From Shouchella clausii (GTDB lineage Bacteria; Bacillota; Bacilli; Bacillales; Bacillaceae_D), in contig NZ_CP019985.1 of assembly GCF_002250115.1 (NCBI RefSeq), forward strand, positions 3,100,001 to 3,164,000: DNA of 64,000 bases. The letters run 5' to 3'. Positions 44,790 through 52,742 of this stretch are shown piece by piece (position 1 is the stretch's first letter; each line of letters begins with the position of its first letter). The notes beneath the pieces are model-generated. The model searched no databases, was not told where the DNA came from, and was given only the letters and a program-made list of their open reading frames with translations. Position numbers and translations under genes: made by a program.

Positions 44790-44816
44790 ACCTTCTAGCT
44801 ATGGCAACATAAGATA
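44790..44816 (+). promoter_or_regulatory. Sigma-K-type promoter of the small basic Cys gene
   Basis: AC (44790-44791), 16 bp, CATAAGATA (44808-44816). Divergent to the promoter of the Cys-rich gene. Confidence 0.6.
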
Positions 44817-44852
44817 GTAAATACGATAAATTGAAAGAGGAGGAAAAAGCGG

Positions 44853-44984
44853 ATGAATCAAAAAAGCAACCAGCCTCAAGCGTTTATCAAAAGAGTAACG
44901 AACAAAAAGAGACCGAAAACGGGGTACAAACCAAAGCCTAGCTGCTGTGGCGGTAAGAAAAAAACAAATAAACGGTCATCTTAG
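44853..44984 (+). CDS. Small basic CC-motif protein, probably spore-associated
   Basis: A 43-residue protein starting MNQKSNQPQAFIKRVTNKKR with a C-terminal PSCCGGKKKTNKRSS. AGAGGAGG lies upstream and a sigma-K-like promoter at 44790-44816, so the short frame is credible. The adjacent Cys pair and the high Lys content recall small coat proteins that become cross-linked. No known family. Confidence 0.6.
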   Translation: MNQKSNQPQAFIKRVTNKKRPKTGYKPKPSCCGGKKKTNKRSS

Positions 44985-45274
44985 ACGAGGATTAAAAAGA
45001 CTCGGGCCTGTACGTTTATTCAATAAATATAAAAGGAAGGCATGCCATCTCTATGAGGCATGCCTGAAGCTGTAGGTAAGCACTTGCAACTTTCGTCGAA
45101 CAAGTTGGAGTCATATCCTTTTATACGCAATTGCCGCTTCCTTCATTTAAATGGAAGTACCCCGTCAGCAAAGAAATGTTAAGAAAACACGCGTAATTAA
45201 CTGAAATGGGCGGATTTAGCTGGTAAATGAGCTGATTTTTCCGCGCGTATCACTCACTTAAGACGAGCCAAACT
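44985..45274. other. Intergenic region with hairpins
   Basis: No credible gene. It holds a GGCATGCC...GGCATGCC hairpin at about 45040-45066, possibly ending the small gene although it lacks a T-run. It also has the palindromic TTCATTTAAATGGA near 45148. The cotW-like sigma-K promoter lies at its 3' edge. Confidence 0.4.
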
Positions 45275-45283
45275 CATATTGTA
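45256..45283 (+). promoter_or_regulatory. Sigma-K promoter of the CotW-like gene
   Basis: AC at 45256-45257, 17 bp, CATATTGTA at 45275-45283: a full match to AC-N17-CATANNNTA. Confidence 0.75.
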
Positions 45284-45319
45284 TTAGTGTCCAATAAAAA
45301 ACGATGAGGAGGTTTATGC

Positions 45320-45598
45320 ATGCAAAACCAATATCAACAATTGATGGAAGTCCTTGTTCGCCAAATTTTAAAAAAGCATAACGTCTCGCCGGCAAAAAAT
45401 CTGTCAGATGAAGAAAAAGAAAAAATCCGCAACACGGCTTTAGGTTTACAGCAACAAGTGGAAGAGTTTTTGAAAGAAAAACAAACCAGAACAACTGAGG
45501 AAACAAAGGACGATAAAGGCAATGACTCGCAGGGGAAAAGCGATCCGTTTAGTGAAATCCTAAAACGGAAAGCGGAAAAGCGGAAAAAAACAGAGTAA
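45320..45598 (+). CDS. CotW-like spore coat protein
   Basis: This 92-residue, highly charged, helical protein has the segment VRQILKKHNVSPAKNLSDEE followed by KEKIRNTALGLQQQVEEFL. It closely follows the pattern of B. subtilis CotW (insoluble spore coat fraction) as I remember it, including the KH-x-V and SDEEKE elements. The tail is rich in Lys/Glu/Asp (KRKAEKRKKTE). GAGGAGG precedes the ATG. A full-consensus sigma-K promoter lies upstream and a CotX-family gene follows at 105 bp. B. subtilis has cotV-W-X-Y-Z in the equivalent region. Confidence 0.7.
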   Translation: MQNQYQQLMEVLVRQILKKHNVSPAKNLSDEEKEKIRNTALGLQQQVEEFLKEKQTRTTEETKDDKGNDSQGKSDPFSEILKRKAEKRKKTE

Positions 45599-45665
45599 CA
45601 AGGGCCTTAGCTGAAATTAGGCAACTGTATCAGGGACATACGCACAGGCAAAATAGTCGAATGAG

Positions 45666-45674
45666 CATAGTTTA
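45666..45674 (+). promoter_or_regulatory. Sigma-K -10 element of the cotX-like gene
   Basis: CATAGTTTA fits CATANNNTA; the -35 AC is not at ideal distance, so the promoter may be weak or served by read-through. Confidence 0.45.
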
Positions 45675-45702
45675 AATTAGATTCTAAATTGGAGGGGAAA
45701 TC

Positions 45703-46299
45703 ATGAGTGAAGAATTTACACGGTTTTTAGATAAACCGCGCCATCATTCATCTTCATGCGATAGCTGTTCTTGCCACAGCTGTTCACATGGTGGACACGA
45801 TTCACACTGTCATTCTGATAAGGATTGTCATTCGGATAAGCACCGTCATTCAGATAAGGATAAAAGAGACGACCATCACAAAAAATGGTCTGCATTAGAC
45901 CCAGACGCGTGCCATCCAATGGGTTTTGGCGATATAGAGCAAGATGCAGCGCAGGTAAAGAAAGAGATCCAAGTTTCTGAAGAGCTCATTTATATTAAAG
46001 ATTCTTGCGACGTAGAGGTGGAATCGACCGACACGAAAGCAGCGATTGGTATACAAGTAGCCATCCAAGCTGCCATTGCTTTAATTATCCGCATCTCTTT
46101 AGCTGGAAACGACAATGTCGAAGATATTACACAAGAAATTCTTCAGGCCTCAAAGACGAAGCAAATCACTCGCCAAAAGACGATTGTCGACAATTCCAGA
46201 AATGTTCAAATCTCAACGACGGATACGCAAGTGGCGGTCAACATTCAAATCCAAATCGCGATTCTCTTGGCTATTATCGTCGAATTGGATATCCTTTAA
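45703..46299 (+). CDS. CotX/CotV-family spore coat protein with His/Cys-rich N-terminus
   Basis: This 198-residue protein has an N-terminal ~65 residues dense in His, Cys, Ser and Asp with repeated HSDK units (CHSDKDCHSDKHRHSDKDK). Two CotX-type domains follow. The first (QDAAQVKKEIQVSEELIYIK then DSCDVEVESTDTKAAIGIQV) and the second (ASKTKQITRQKTIVDNSRNV then QISTTDTQVAVNIQIQIA) share the DT-x-x-AxxIQ pattern of the coat_X family. CotX proteins belong to the insoluble crust of spores. GGAGGGG precedes the ATG. The metal-ligand-rich N-terminus is longer than I expect for CotX and may bind zinc or form cross-links. Confidence 0.88.
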   Translation: MSEEFTRFLDKPRHHSSSCDSCSCHSCSHGGHDSHCHSDKDCHSDKHRHSDKDKRDDHHKKWSALDPDACHPMGFGDIEQDAAQVKKEIQVSEELIYIKDSCDVEVESTDTKAAIGIQVAIQAAIALIIRISLAGNDNVEDITQEILQASKTKQITRQKTIVDNSRNVQISTTDTQVAVNIQIQIAILLAIIVELDIL

Positions 46300-46308
46300 A
46301 CCACATGG

Positions 46309-46338
46309 AAAGCTGTCAAGTTTGGCAGCTTTTTTTTG
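46309..46338 (+). terminator. Terminator after the cotX-like gene
   Basis: AAAGCTGtCAA and TTGGCAGCTTT arms followed by TTTTT. Confidence 0.85.
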
Positions 46339-46374
46339 CATTTCGTTTTGCTGTTTGCCTATTGTGTTTGTCAG

Positions 46375-46818
46375 CTATTCTTTTTTTGACCGATCTCGAT
46401 CTAAAAGGTTACGGGAGAACCAGTTTGGCGATATTTCGCTATTTGTTTTAGGTTTGGCAGCACGATGAGATACGTAAAAAGTGGAATCGTTTAATTTATC
46501 TTTTTGAGACGTGTGCACCTCTTCTTGCACCTCTTCTGCAGGCTCGGCAGCAGGAACTGCTTCTTTTGGTAGTGGATTGTTATAAGACTTGGCTTTTGCT
46601 TCCACCAGTTCTTCTGATAATTTGTGTTTCTCGTTTAGCGCCTGCTCAAGCTGTTCCTGCAGTTGTTTGTTCTCTGCCTGTAATTGGTCGATCATGTTGT
46701 AATGATAATCATTTTTATATCGTTTCAGCTCTATTCTCAATTTAGCCGCTTCTGCTTGGGCATGGATTAAACGTTGGTGCAGTTGGGCAGCTGTTAGACG
46801 CATTGGAGATCGATTCAC
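46375..46818 (-). CDS. Coiled-coil protein of the spore-coat cluster
   Basis: This ~147-residue protein is almost wholly helical from residue 10 to 80, with a strong heptad pattern (MIDQLQAENKQLQEQLEQAL, then NEKHKLSEELVEAKAK). An Ala/Glu/Pro segment and a basic tail (FSRNLLDRDRSKKE) follow. No known family. The GTG at 46818 has AAAGGA nine bases upstream; an ATG six bases earlier is too close to it. It is convergent with the cotX-like gene. A coat-assembly role is suggested by position only. Confidence 0.6.
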   Translation of the reverse strand: MNRSPMRLTAAQLHQRLIHAQAEAAKLRIELKRYKNDYHYNMIDQLQAENKQLQEQLEQALNEKHKLSEELVEAKAKSYNNPLPKEAVPAAEPAEEVQEEVHTSQKDKLNDSTFYVSHRAAKPKTNSEISPNWFSRNLLDRDRSKKE

Positions 46819-47012
46819 TCTCATCAGTCCTTTCAGCTTCATAATCGCTTAGTTTAAATGTATGAAAGCAAAACAAAAACATGAATTGAAATTGGCTGTG
46901 GTTGGTGTGGAAAGGGGAAAAGTGGAGAGTGTGCTTGCTTGTTTTTGCATCAACTCCTACTGTTATACGCCTCAATGACAAACGAATTGATGAGTAAACC
47001 CACCGAGGTCAT

Positions 47013-47049
47013 GGCATCCATTTCAGGCGTAGTGTGCGAAATGGATGCC
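47013..47049. repeat. Perfect 12-bp stem hairpin downstream of yjcD
   Basis: GGCATCCATTTC and GAAATGGATGCC flank a 13-nt loop. No T-run on either strand, so not a standard terminator. It lies in the 265-bp gap between yjcD and the coiled-coil gene, where no other feature is seen. Confidence 0.6.
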
Positions 47050-47082
47050 TATAAAAGGAATGAGGGAAGAGCAAGATTCGTC

Positions 47083-49371
47083 CTAGTTTTGGCTGCTGTT
47101 CATCAAGCTACGGACAAATCGGGTTGGGTGGGCTCGTTTTCCCCGGTAATGTAAAGGGGCCGAAATCGCCAATTCCTTTTTGGCACGTGTCATCGCCACA
47201 TACATTAGTCGCCTTTCCTCTTGCAAGGGATCATCATCGCCTTCTCGCCAAGCGTCAAGGGCATAGTCATGGGGGAGGCTGCCTTCGACTGCTCCTACAA
47301 TGAAGACATGGCTAAATTCAAGCCCTTTTGAACGGTGGATCGTCAATAATTGAATGCTTTTTGGCTGGCGAGTTTGAAGCGATTGGCATTCCTGTTGTTT
47401 GGCGATTACATGGTCGATATGGGTCAAAAACGATTCAACGGTTTCAAATTGTGTCGCTGCCACTTTAAGTTGATTAAAATCGTCGCTGCCTTTTTCGAAT
47501 TTATTCCCTTCCTGACCTTGTTTTTTGATCGTTTCATTAAATCCTAAACGTGCTTCAGCAAAAGCAAGCGCTTCGGATGGATTCATCTTTTGCATGCGGC
47601 GGCAATCAGCAGGCAATGTTTTTAGTTTTTTTGCTTGAAAGGCAGGCAACTCTGTTAAAAAAGGGATGGCTTCAAGAAGGCTGCACCGTTCCGTTTTCTG
47701 GATGTGTAGCAACTGATCGAGATGCTCTTGCTTTATAAATAAAGCTTTTAACAGTTCTGCCATCACATATGGACTTTCTTCGTTCCTGCCAATCCGCAAA
47801 AAGGAGAGCGCACGACGTACAAATGGCCGTTCGTAAAAACAGGCAAATCCTTGTTCAAGCGAGAATGGGAGCGTCGTATCAATCAAACGGTCCACGAGGG
47901 CTCTCGCGCTTGTAGACGTGCGGTAAAGCACGGCGATTTCGCTTGGACAAGTGCCCTTTCCAATTAGCCTCTTGATTTCTTCCACAATCATTGTTGCTTC
48001 CTCCTCCTCGTTATAGGGGAAGAACAAATAAGGCAATTGATCGGATGTGTGCTGAGCGACGAGCGTTTTTTCTAGTCTCGTCCGATTTTCTGCAATCACT
48101 CGGTTAGCACTGGCAATAATCGGGTGTGATGAACGATAATTTTCGACTAAATGAATCTTTTTCGCTTCTGGATAGTGAGCGGCAAAGCTGCGAATAAAAC
48201 GAGGGTCGCTCCCTCTAAACCGATAAATCGATTGGTCATCATCGCCAACAACGCATATATTGCGCTGGGGCATTGCTAACAATTTGACAATTTCAAATTG
48301 AACAGGGTTAATGTCTTGGAATTCATCGATTAACAAGTAAGCAAAACGTTCTTGGTAGCGCTGCAAGAGTTGGCTGTTTTCCTGGAGCAGATATAGGCAG
48401 CCGAGCTGCATATCGTCGAAATCAAAACGTCCTGTTTCTCGTAAGGCTTTCTCATAGTGTTCGTAAAGGAGGGCTGTTTTTTCTTCAAACGGATCTGTTG
48501 TCTTAACATGTTCAGGAGCGATCATATGGTTTTTCCACCAGCTAATTTGTGTCGCTGCTTGATCATAAGGAAACTCGCTCTCATCTAAATCTAGCGCTCT
48601 GCCATGTATTTTTAATAGTTCTTGCCCTGATTTTATTAATTTTGACCCATGCCATTTACTAGGATCAGCATGGGCAAGCATCGTATAGAACAAACTGTGG
48701 AATGTGCGAATCAGCAACGACTGGACGAACGTTGGCTCAATCCCTGGGTATTCAGTCATTCGTTCCCGCATTTCTCGGGCTGCTTTTGCGGTAAACGTAA
48801 CGAGCGCCATCTTGTTAGGATGAATGTTTGCTTCGCTTACCATATAGGCTGCCCGTGCTGTGAGGACACGTGTTTTACCACAACCTGCGCCAGCTAAAAG
48901 GAGCAGCGGACCATCGATATGTTTAACAGCTTTCCATTGGGCATCGTTAAGTGTAAGGCCGGCTTTTGTCAGTTGTTCCCGGTAGCCCTCAATGGCCATT
49001 TGTTTAGCAGAGGTTGGCTCTGTAAACGGCGCAACGTTTGACAAGACAAGAGGAGATTTCCATTCGGGGGTGTTTTTTAAAACCGCCCTTCTTTGAGGCA
49101 AACGAAACCCATGTACGGTTGTAGCTGCTGTTTGTCCTTCTGCTTGCCTTGCTTGTTCAAAAGCTTCTACTTGCTCCCGGCAACGGTTGTCGTCGCTAGG
49201 GGGATGGTTAAAGGAAGGCATTTGGTGAATCGAGAAGGACATGGATAAAGGGGCGCCACAGTGAATGCAATGGAGCAGCCCTTTTTTACTAAGCCGGTAA
49301 AATGTATGCCATTTCCCCCGATCAAGTTCTGGCAAATACAAAGGTTCGTTTAAATAAAGTGCCGTGTTCAT
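47083..49371 (-). CDS. yjcD: UvrD/PcrA-family DNA helicase YjcD
   Basis: This 762-residue superfamily 1A helicase has an N-terminal ~140-residue extension with a CxxC pair (LLHCIHCGAPL) and a HPP-x-DDNRC segment that may bind zinc. The helicase core follows: Walker A in LLAGAGCGKTRVLTARAAY, motif II LIDEFQDINPVQFE, motif III GDDDQSIYRFRG and motifs V/VI near RSKGLEFSHVFIVG and RRLMYVAMTRAKKEL. It matches B. subtilis YjcD in length and in position after the cot genes. AAAGGAG precedes the ATG at 49371. It is divergent from comGA. Role in repair or recombination is inferred. Confidence 0.9.
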   Translation of the reverse strand: MNTALYLNEPLYLPELDRGKWHTFYRLSKKGLLHCIHCGAPLSMSFSIHQMPSFNHPPSDDNRCREQVEAFEQARQAEGQTAATTVHGFRLPQRRAVLKNTPEWKSPLVLSNVAPFTEPTSAKQMAIEGYREQLTKAGLTLNDAQWKAVKHIDGPLLLLAGAGCGKTRVLTARAAYMVSEANIHPNKMALVTFTAKAAREMRERMTEYPGIEPTFVQSLLIRTFHSLFYTMLAHADPSKWHGSKLIKSGQELLKIHGRALDLDESEFPYDQAATQISWWKNHMIAPEHVKTTDPFEEKTALLYEHYEKALRETGRFDFDDMQLGCLYLLQENSQLLQRYQERFAYLLIDEFQDINPVQFEIVKLLAMPQRNICVVGDDDQSIYRFRGSDPRFIRSFAAHYPEAKKIHLVENYRSSHPIIASANRVIAENRTRLEKTLVAQHTSDQLPYLFFPYNEEEEATMIVEEIKRLIGKGTCPSEIAVLYRTSTSARALVDRLIDTTLPFSLEQGFACFYERPFVRRALSFLRIGRNEESPYVMAELLKALFIKQEHLDQLLHIQKTERCSLLEAIPFLTELPAFQAKKLKTLPADCRRMQKMNPSEALAFAEARLGFNETIKKQGQEGNKFEKGSDDFNQLKVAATQFETVESFLTHIDHVIAKQQECQSLQTRQPKSIQLLTIHRSKGLEFSHVFIVGAVEGSLPHDYALDAWREGDDDPLQEERRLMYVAMTRAKKELAISAPLHYRGKRAHPTRFVRSLMNSSQN

Positions 49372-49547
49372 ACTAACTCCTTTCGGGTGCAACCGTTATC
49401 GTATCAAAAGGAACAGTAGTCACGCAATTGATTGATTATTCGTTTAGAGAAAAGCTCATAACAAAATACTACATGAAAAAATTAAAAAGATGCAGGGATT
49501 TGCTGATATGTAGCGAAAAAACTAGAAAACCGCAAAGGAGGTTACAA

Positions 49548-50573
49548 ATGGCTGACATTGAAGCAAAAAGCACGGCCATCCTTTATGACGCTTTTCAGTC
49601 TGAAGCGAGCGACATTCATTTACTCCCTACTTCCAAAGGGTACCTAGTTCATTACCGGGCACTTGGCGAAATTTACGCTGGGGAAACGTTAAAAGCTGAG
49701 GACGGCTTCAGAATCGTAAGCTATTTTAAGTACGCTTGCGGTATGGATATCGGCGAACGAAGAAAACCACAAAGCAAAGCGATCTCCTACGATTGGCAAG
49801 GCAATGGTTACACACTTCGCTTCTCGACATTGCCTGCTAAACCAAGTGAAAGTTTGGCTATACGCATTTCCCCACGCACGACTCCTTATACACTCCAATC
49901 TCTTTCCTTATTTGCTTCTGATACGCGAAAGTTCACGCAGCTTGCCCATTGCCAGAATGGTCTTGTCCTCTTCACAGGGGCGACAGGGTCGGGCAAAACG
50001 ACGAGCGTTTATGCATTGCTTGATTACGTGCAGCAATCGAGCACAAAAATGATTGTAACAATTGAAGACCCGATTGAAAGGCCGATTGATGGCATGGTTC
50101 AAATTGAAACAAATGAAAAAGCAGGCATCACTTTTGCAACAGCTTTAAAAGCCGTGTTGCGCCACGACCCTGACGTAATTGTCATTGGGGAAATCCGTGA
50201 TCGCAACACAGCGGAACTTGCTTTGCAGGCGGCGACAACGGGCCATCTTGTAATTGCCAGCTTACACGCTGCGAGTGCTTCCCTTGCCTTTGCCCGTCTA
50301 ACGGAGTTAGGCGTGAATGTACGCGTTGAATGCGTCCGTGCAGTCATTCACCAAAAATTAGCGAAAATCGTAAGCAAAAACAAACGGGTGGCATTTTTTG
50401 AATGGTTGCGAAAGGATTCGCTATCAAAAGAAGGTGACGTTCATGACATATCAGGTGAGACAGAAGCGCTTAGAGCGATTCGCAAAGCGTGGGCAATTGG
50501 AGCGATTGATCGGCACACATTTAACTTGCTAACAGACAAAGGGATGACGGAGGTGGAAAGTGGGTACCGTTAG
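49548..50573 (+). CDS. comGA: Competence pilus ATPase ComGA
   Basis: This ~341-residue secretion ATPase of the GspE/PilB family powers assembly of the DNA-uptake pseudopilus and is needed for DNA binding. Walker A is GATGSGKTTSVYALLD, the Asp and His boxes are near IEDPIERPIDGMVQIE and TGHLVIASLHA, and Walker B is DVIVIGEIRDR. The N-terminal ASDIHLLP is typical of the family. AAAGGAGG lies before the ATG at 49548; a longer upstream frame lacks context. It overlaps comGB by 14 bp. I found no clear ComK AT-box pair upstream. ComZ, encoded at 14 kb, should modulate it. Confidence 0.95.
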   Translation: MADIEAKSTAILYDAFQSEASDIHLLPTSKGYLVHYRALGEIYAGETLKAEDGFRIVSYFKYACGMDIGERRKPQSKAISYDWQGNGYTLRFSTLPAKPSESLAIRISPRTTPYTLQSLSLFASDTRKFTQLAHCQNGLVLFTGATGSGKTTSVYALLDYVQQSSTKMIVTIEDPIERPIDGMVQIETNEKAGITFATALKAVLRHDPDVIVIGEIRDRNTAELALQAATTGHLVIASLHAASASLAFARLTELGVNVRVECVRAVIHQKLAKIVSKNKRVAFFEWLRKDSLSKEGDVHDISGETEALRAIRKAWAIGAIDRHTFNLLTDKGMTEVESGYR

Positions 50574-51597
50574 CGAAAAGCAAAAAGCGGAACAAGTGCA
50601 ATTTTTGAAGCGTCTCGGTGAATTGTTGAATAGAGGGTACGAAATGGACCAAGCATTGTCGTTCTTGGCTGTCCACGCCTCAAGGGAGTTGCAGGTGAAA
50701 ATTACAGGTGTAAAAAAAGATTTGAGAGAAGGGAAGACATTGTGGCAAAGCATCGAGCCATTCTCCTTACCTGGAGAAGCACAATCATTTGTCTATTTCT
50801 TTGAAGAGCAAGGTGAGCTTGCAGTAGGGCTTGTGTCTGCTGCTCAGTTGGCTGAAAAAAGAGCTTATACGAAAAAACAGCTGCAAAAGCTACTGCGTTA
50901 CCCTATTTTCTTACTTTGGGGCGCTGCTGTTGTTCTGATCGTATTAAACCAATTTGTTGTTCCACACTTTAAATCGTTGTATGCGACAATGCAATCATCG
51001 CCTCCATGGCTAACACAGTTATTTTTCCAGTTCCTTACTTATATCCCCTATATGCTAATGGGACTTGCTATTGTTGGGTTTATAGCGAGTATGCTCATAT
51101 GGAAGCAGTACAAAAAACGCTCTCCACACGACCAAATAGCGCTCTTTCTAAAAATAAAGCCAATAAAAGCAACTGCCCAACAAGCGATTTCCTATTATTT
51201 CTCTTTGCAACTAGGAAGGCTCCTCGAAACGGGAATGTCGTTGCAACAAGCGCTATACGTATTTGAAGGACAAGATTATTTGCGTTTTTTTAAAGAAGAA
51301 GCGCGGTGGATGAACGATGAGCTAGAAAGAGGGGAGTCATTTATTGCTTACATTAAGCAAAAGCCTTATTATTTAGATGAACTAGCTGCTGTGGTCGAAA
51401 ACGGCATGCGTACCGGCACAATAGCTAGTGATTTGCAGCAATACAGTGAATGGCTTTATCAAGAAATGGATGATCGCTTGCAAAAAGGCGTTGTTTGGTT
51501 GCAGCCGGTATTGCTATTGGCCATTGGCGCGTTTGTATTTGGTCTGTTTTTAGTAGTCATGTTGCCGATGTTTGAAATGATCGGTTCGCTTGAGTAA
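50560..51597 (+). CDS. comGB: Competence pilus platform protein ComGB
   Basis: This 345-residue inner-membrane platform protein of the GspF/PilC family has three long hydrophobic segments (near 115-135, 160-185 and 315-340) with the two F-domain repeats (RLGELLNRGYEMDQALSFLA and LGRLLETGMSLQQALYVFE). The GTG start at 50560 overlaps comGA by 14 bp. In other Bacillaceae comGC follows at once; here the stop is followed by promoters and a tRNA cluster, and comGC lies 2.3 kb further on. No terminator is seen between comGB and the tRNA genes. Confidence 0.95.
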   Translation: MGTVSEKQKAEQVQFLKRLGELLNRGYEMDQALSFLAVHASRELQVKITGVKKDLREGKTLWQSIEPFSLPGEAQSFVYFFEEQGELAVGLVSAAQLAEKRAYTKKQLQKLLRYPIFLLWGAAVVLIVLNQFVVPHFKSLYATMQSSPPWLTQLFFQFLTYIPYMLMGLAIVGFIASMLIWKQYKKRSPHDQIALFLKIKPIKATAQQAISYYFSLQLGRLLETGMSLQQALYVFEGQDYLRFFKEEARWMNDELERGESFIAYIKQKPYYLDELAAVVENGMRTGTIASDLQQYSEWLYQEMDDRLQKGVVWLQPVLLLAIGAFVFGLFLVVMLPMFEMIGSLE

Positions 51598-51600
51598 GAC

Positions 51601-51630
51601 TTGACCTATCCCTATCAGAATCGGTAATAT
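51601..51630 (+). promoter_or_regulatory. Upstream promoter of the tRNA cluster
   Basis: TTGACC at 51601-51606, 18-bp spacer, TAATAT at 51625-51630, three bases after the comGB stop. Confidence 0.55.
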
Positions 51631-51683
51631 AGAAAAAGAACGAGCAAAAAAACGATTTGGAAAAACTTTTTTTAAAAAAGTCC

Positions 51684-51712
51684 TTGCGCAATATTTGCTC
51701 CTATGGTATATT
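51684..51712 (+). promoter_or_regulatory. Proximal promoter of the tRNA cluster
   Basis: TTGCGC at 51684-51689, 17-bp spacer, TATATT at 51707-51712, about 50 bp before tRNA-Ala. Confidence 0.7.
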
Positions 51713-51765
51713 ATTAAATGTCGCTGAGGTGATAGATAAGCGGCATTACATAATCTTTCATTTTC

Positions 51766-51838
51766 GGGGCCTTAGCTCAGCTGGGAGAGCGCCTGCTTTG
51801 CACGCAGGAGGTCAGCGGTTCGATCCCGCTAGGCTCCA
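51766..51838 (+). tRNA. tRNA-Ala (UGC)
   Basis: Acceptor GGGGCCT pairs AGGCTCC; anticodon loop TTTGCAC gives UGC. Sequence is essentially that of Bacillus tRNA-Ala. CCA is not encoded. Confidence 0.96.
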
Positions 51839-51845
51839 CTTTTAC

Positions 51846-51938
51846 GGAGGAATACCCAAGTCCGGCTGAAGGGATCGGTCTTGAAAACCGACAGGCGGGT
51901 CACACCGCGCGGGGGTTCGAATCCCTCTTCCTCCGCCA
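51846..51938 (+). tRNA. tRNA-Ser (UGA)
   Basis: Class II tRNA with long variable arm; acceptor GGAGGAA pairs TTCCTCC; loop CTTGAAA gives UGA. CCA encoded. Confidence 0.95.
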
Positions 51939-51961
51939 TTTATTTGATTTATCCTTAACGA

Positions 51962-52482
51962 CGCGGGGTGGAGCAACGAACGAAGTGAGTTGTCTCGACG
52001 CAACCAAGCATCCCCGAATAAGCTAGCAGAGGAAGAGACAGTCATCCTCTTTCAAACAATAGCACAGCAAATCCTATATTCATTAGTAACGGCGCGGGGT
52101 GGAGCAACGAACGAAGTGAGTTGTCTCGACGCATCAAACATCCCTGAATAAGCAAGCAGAGGAAGAGACAGTCATCCTCTTTCAAACAATAGCACAACAA
52201 ATCCTATATTCATTAGTAACGACGCGGGGTGGAGCAACGAACGAAGTGAGTTGTCTCGACGCAACCAAGCATCCCGAATAAGCAAGCAGAGGAAGAGACA
52301 GTCATCCTCTTTCAAACAATAGCACAGCAAATCCTATATTCATTAGTAACGACGCGGGGTGGAGCAACGAACGAAGTGAGTTGTCTCGACGCAACCAAGC
52401 ATCCCGAATAAGCTATCAGAGGAAGAGACAGTCATCCTCTTTCAAACAATAGCACAGCAAATCCTATATTCATTAGTAACGA
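51962..52482 (+). repeat. Four tandem chimeric tRNA-fMet-derived units
   Basis: Units start at 51962, 52093, 52223 and 52353 (131, 130, 130, 130 bp) and run up to the intact tRNA-fMet at 52483. Each begins with the first 14 nt of that tRNA (CGCGGGGTGGAGCA, to the D-loop). A ~116-nt body follows: ACGAACGAAGTGAGTTGTCT, then CGACGCA, AGCAGAGGAAGAGACAGTCA, and AATCCTATATTCATTAGTAA just before the next unit. The copies are nearly identical. They cannot fold as tRNAs because the anticodon arm, T arm and 3' acceptor are missing. A GAG-TTGT-CTC hairpin or an alternative TGTCTC/GAGACA stem is possible. Confidence 0.93.
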
Positions 52483-52559
<77 letters not shown>

Positions 52560-52564
52560 AATAA

Positions 52565-52639
52565 TGGGCTATAGCCAAGCGGTAAGGCAACGGATTTTGA
52601 TTCCGTGATTCCCTGGTTCGAATCCAGGTAGCCCAGCCA
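52565..52639 (+). tRNA. tRNA-Gln (UUG)
   Basis: Acceptor TGGGCTA pairs TAGCCCA; loop TTTTGAT gives UUG. CCA encoded. Confidence 0.95.
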
Positions 52640-52642
52640 TAT

Positions 52643-52714
52643 GCGGAAGTAGTTCAGTGGTAGAACATCACCTTGCCAAGGTGGGGGTCGCGGGTTCGAA
52701 TCCCGTCTTCCGCT
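52643..52714 (+). tRNA. tRNA-Gly (GCC)
   Basis: Acceptor GCGGAAG pairs CTTCCGC; loop TTGCCAA gives GCC. CCA not encoded; a T-run follows. Confidence 0.95.
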
Positions 52715-52742
52715 TTTTTTATTTGAAATAAAGCAATGATAT

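Noticed and set aside
51962-52482. CRISPR-like array
   Set aside because: The 130-bp units are nearly identical throughout, with no short repeat / unique spacer alternation and no cas genes; they are tandem chimeric tRNA-derived units.
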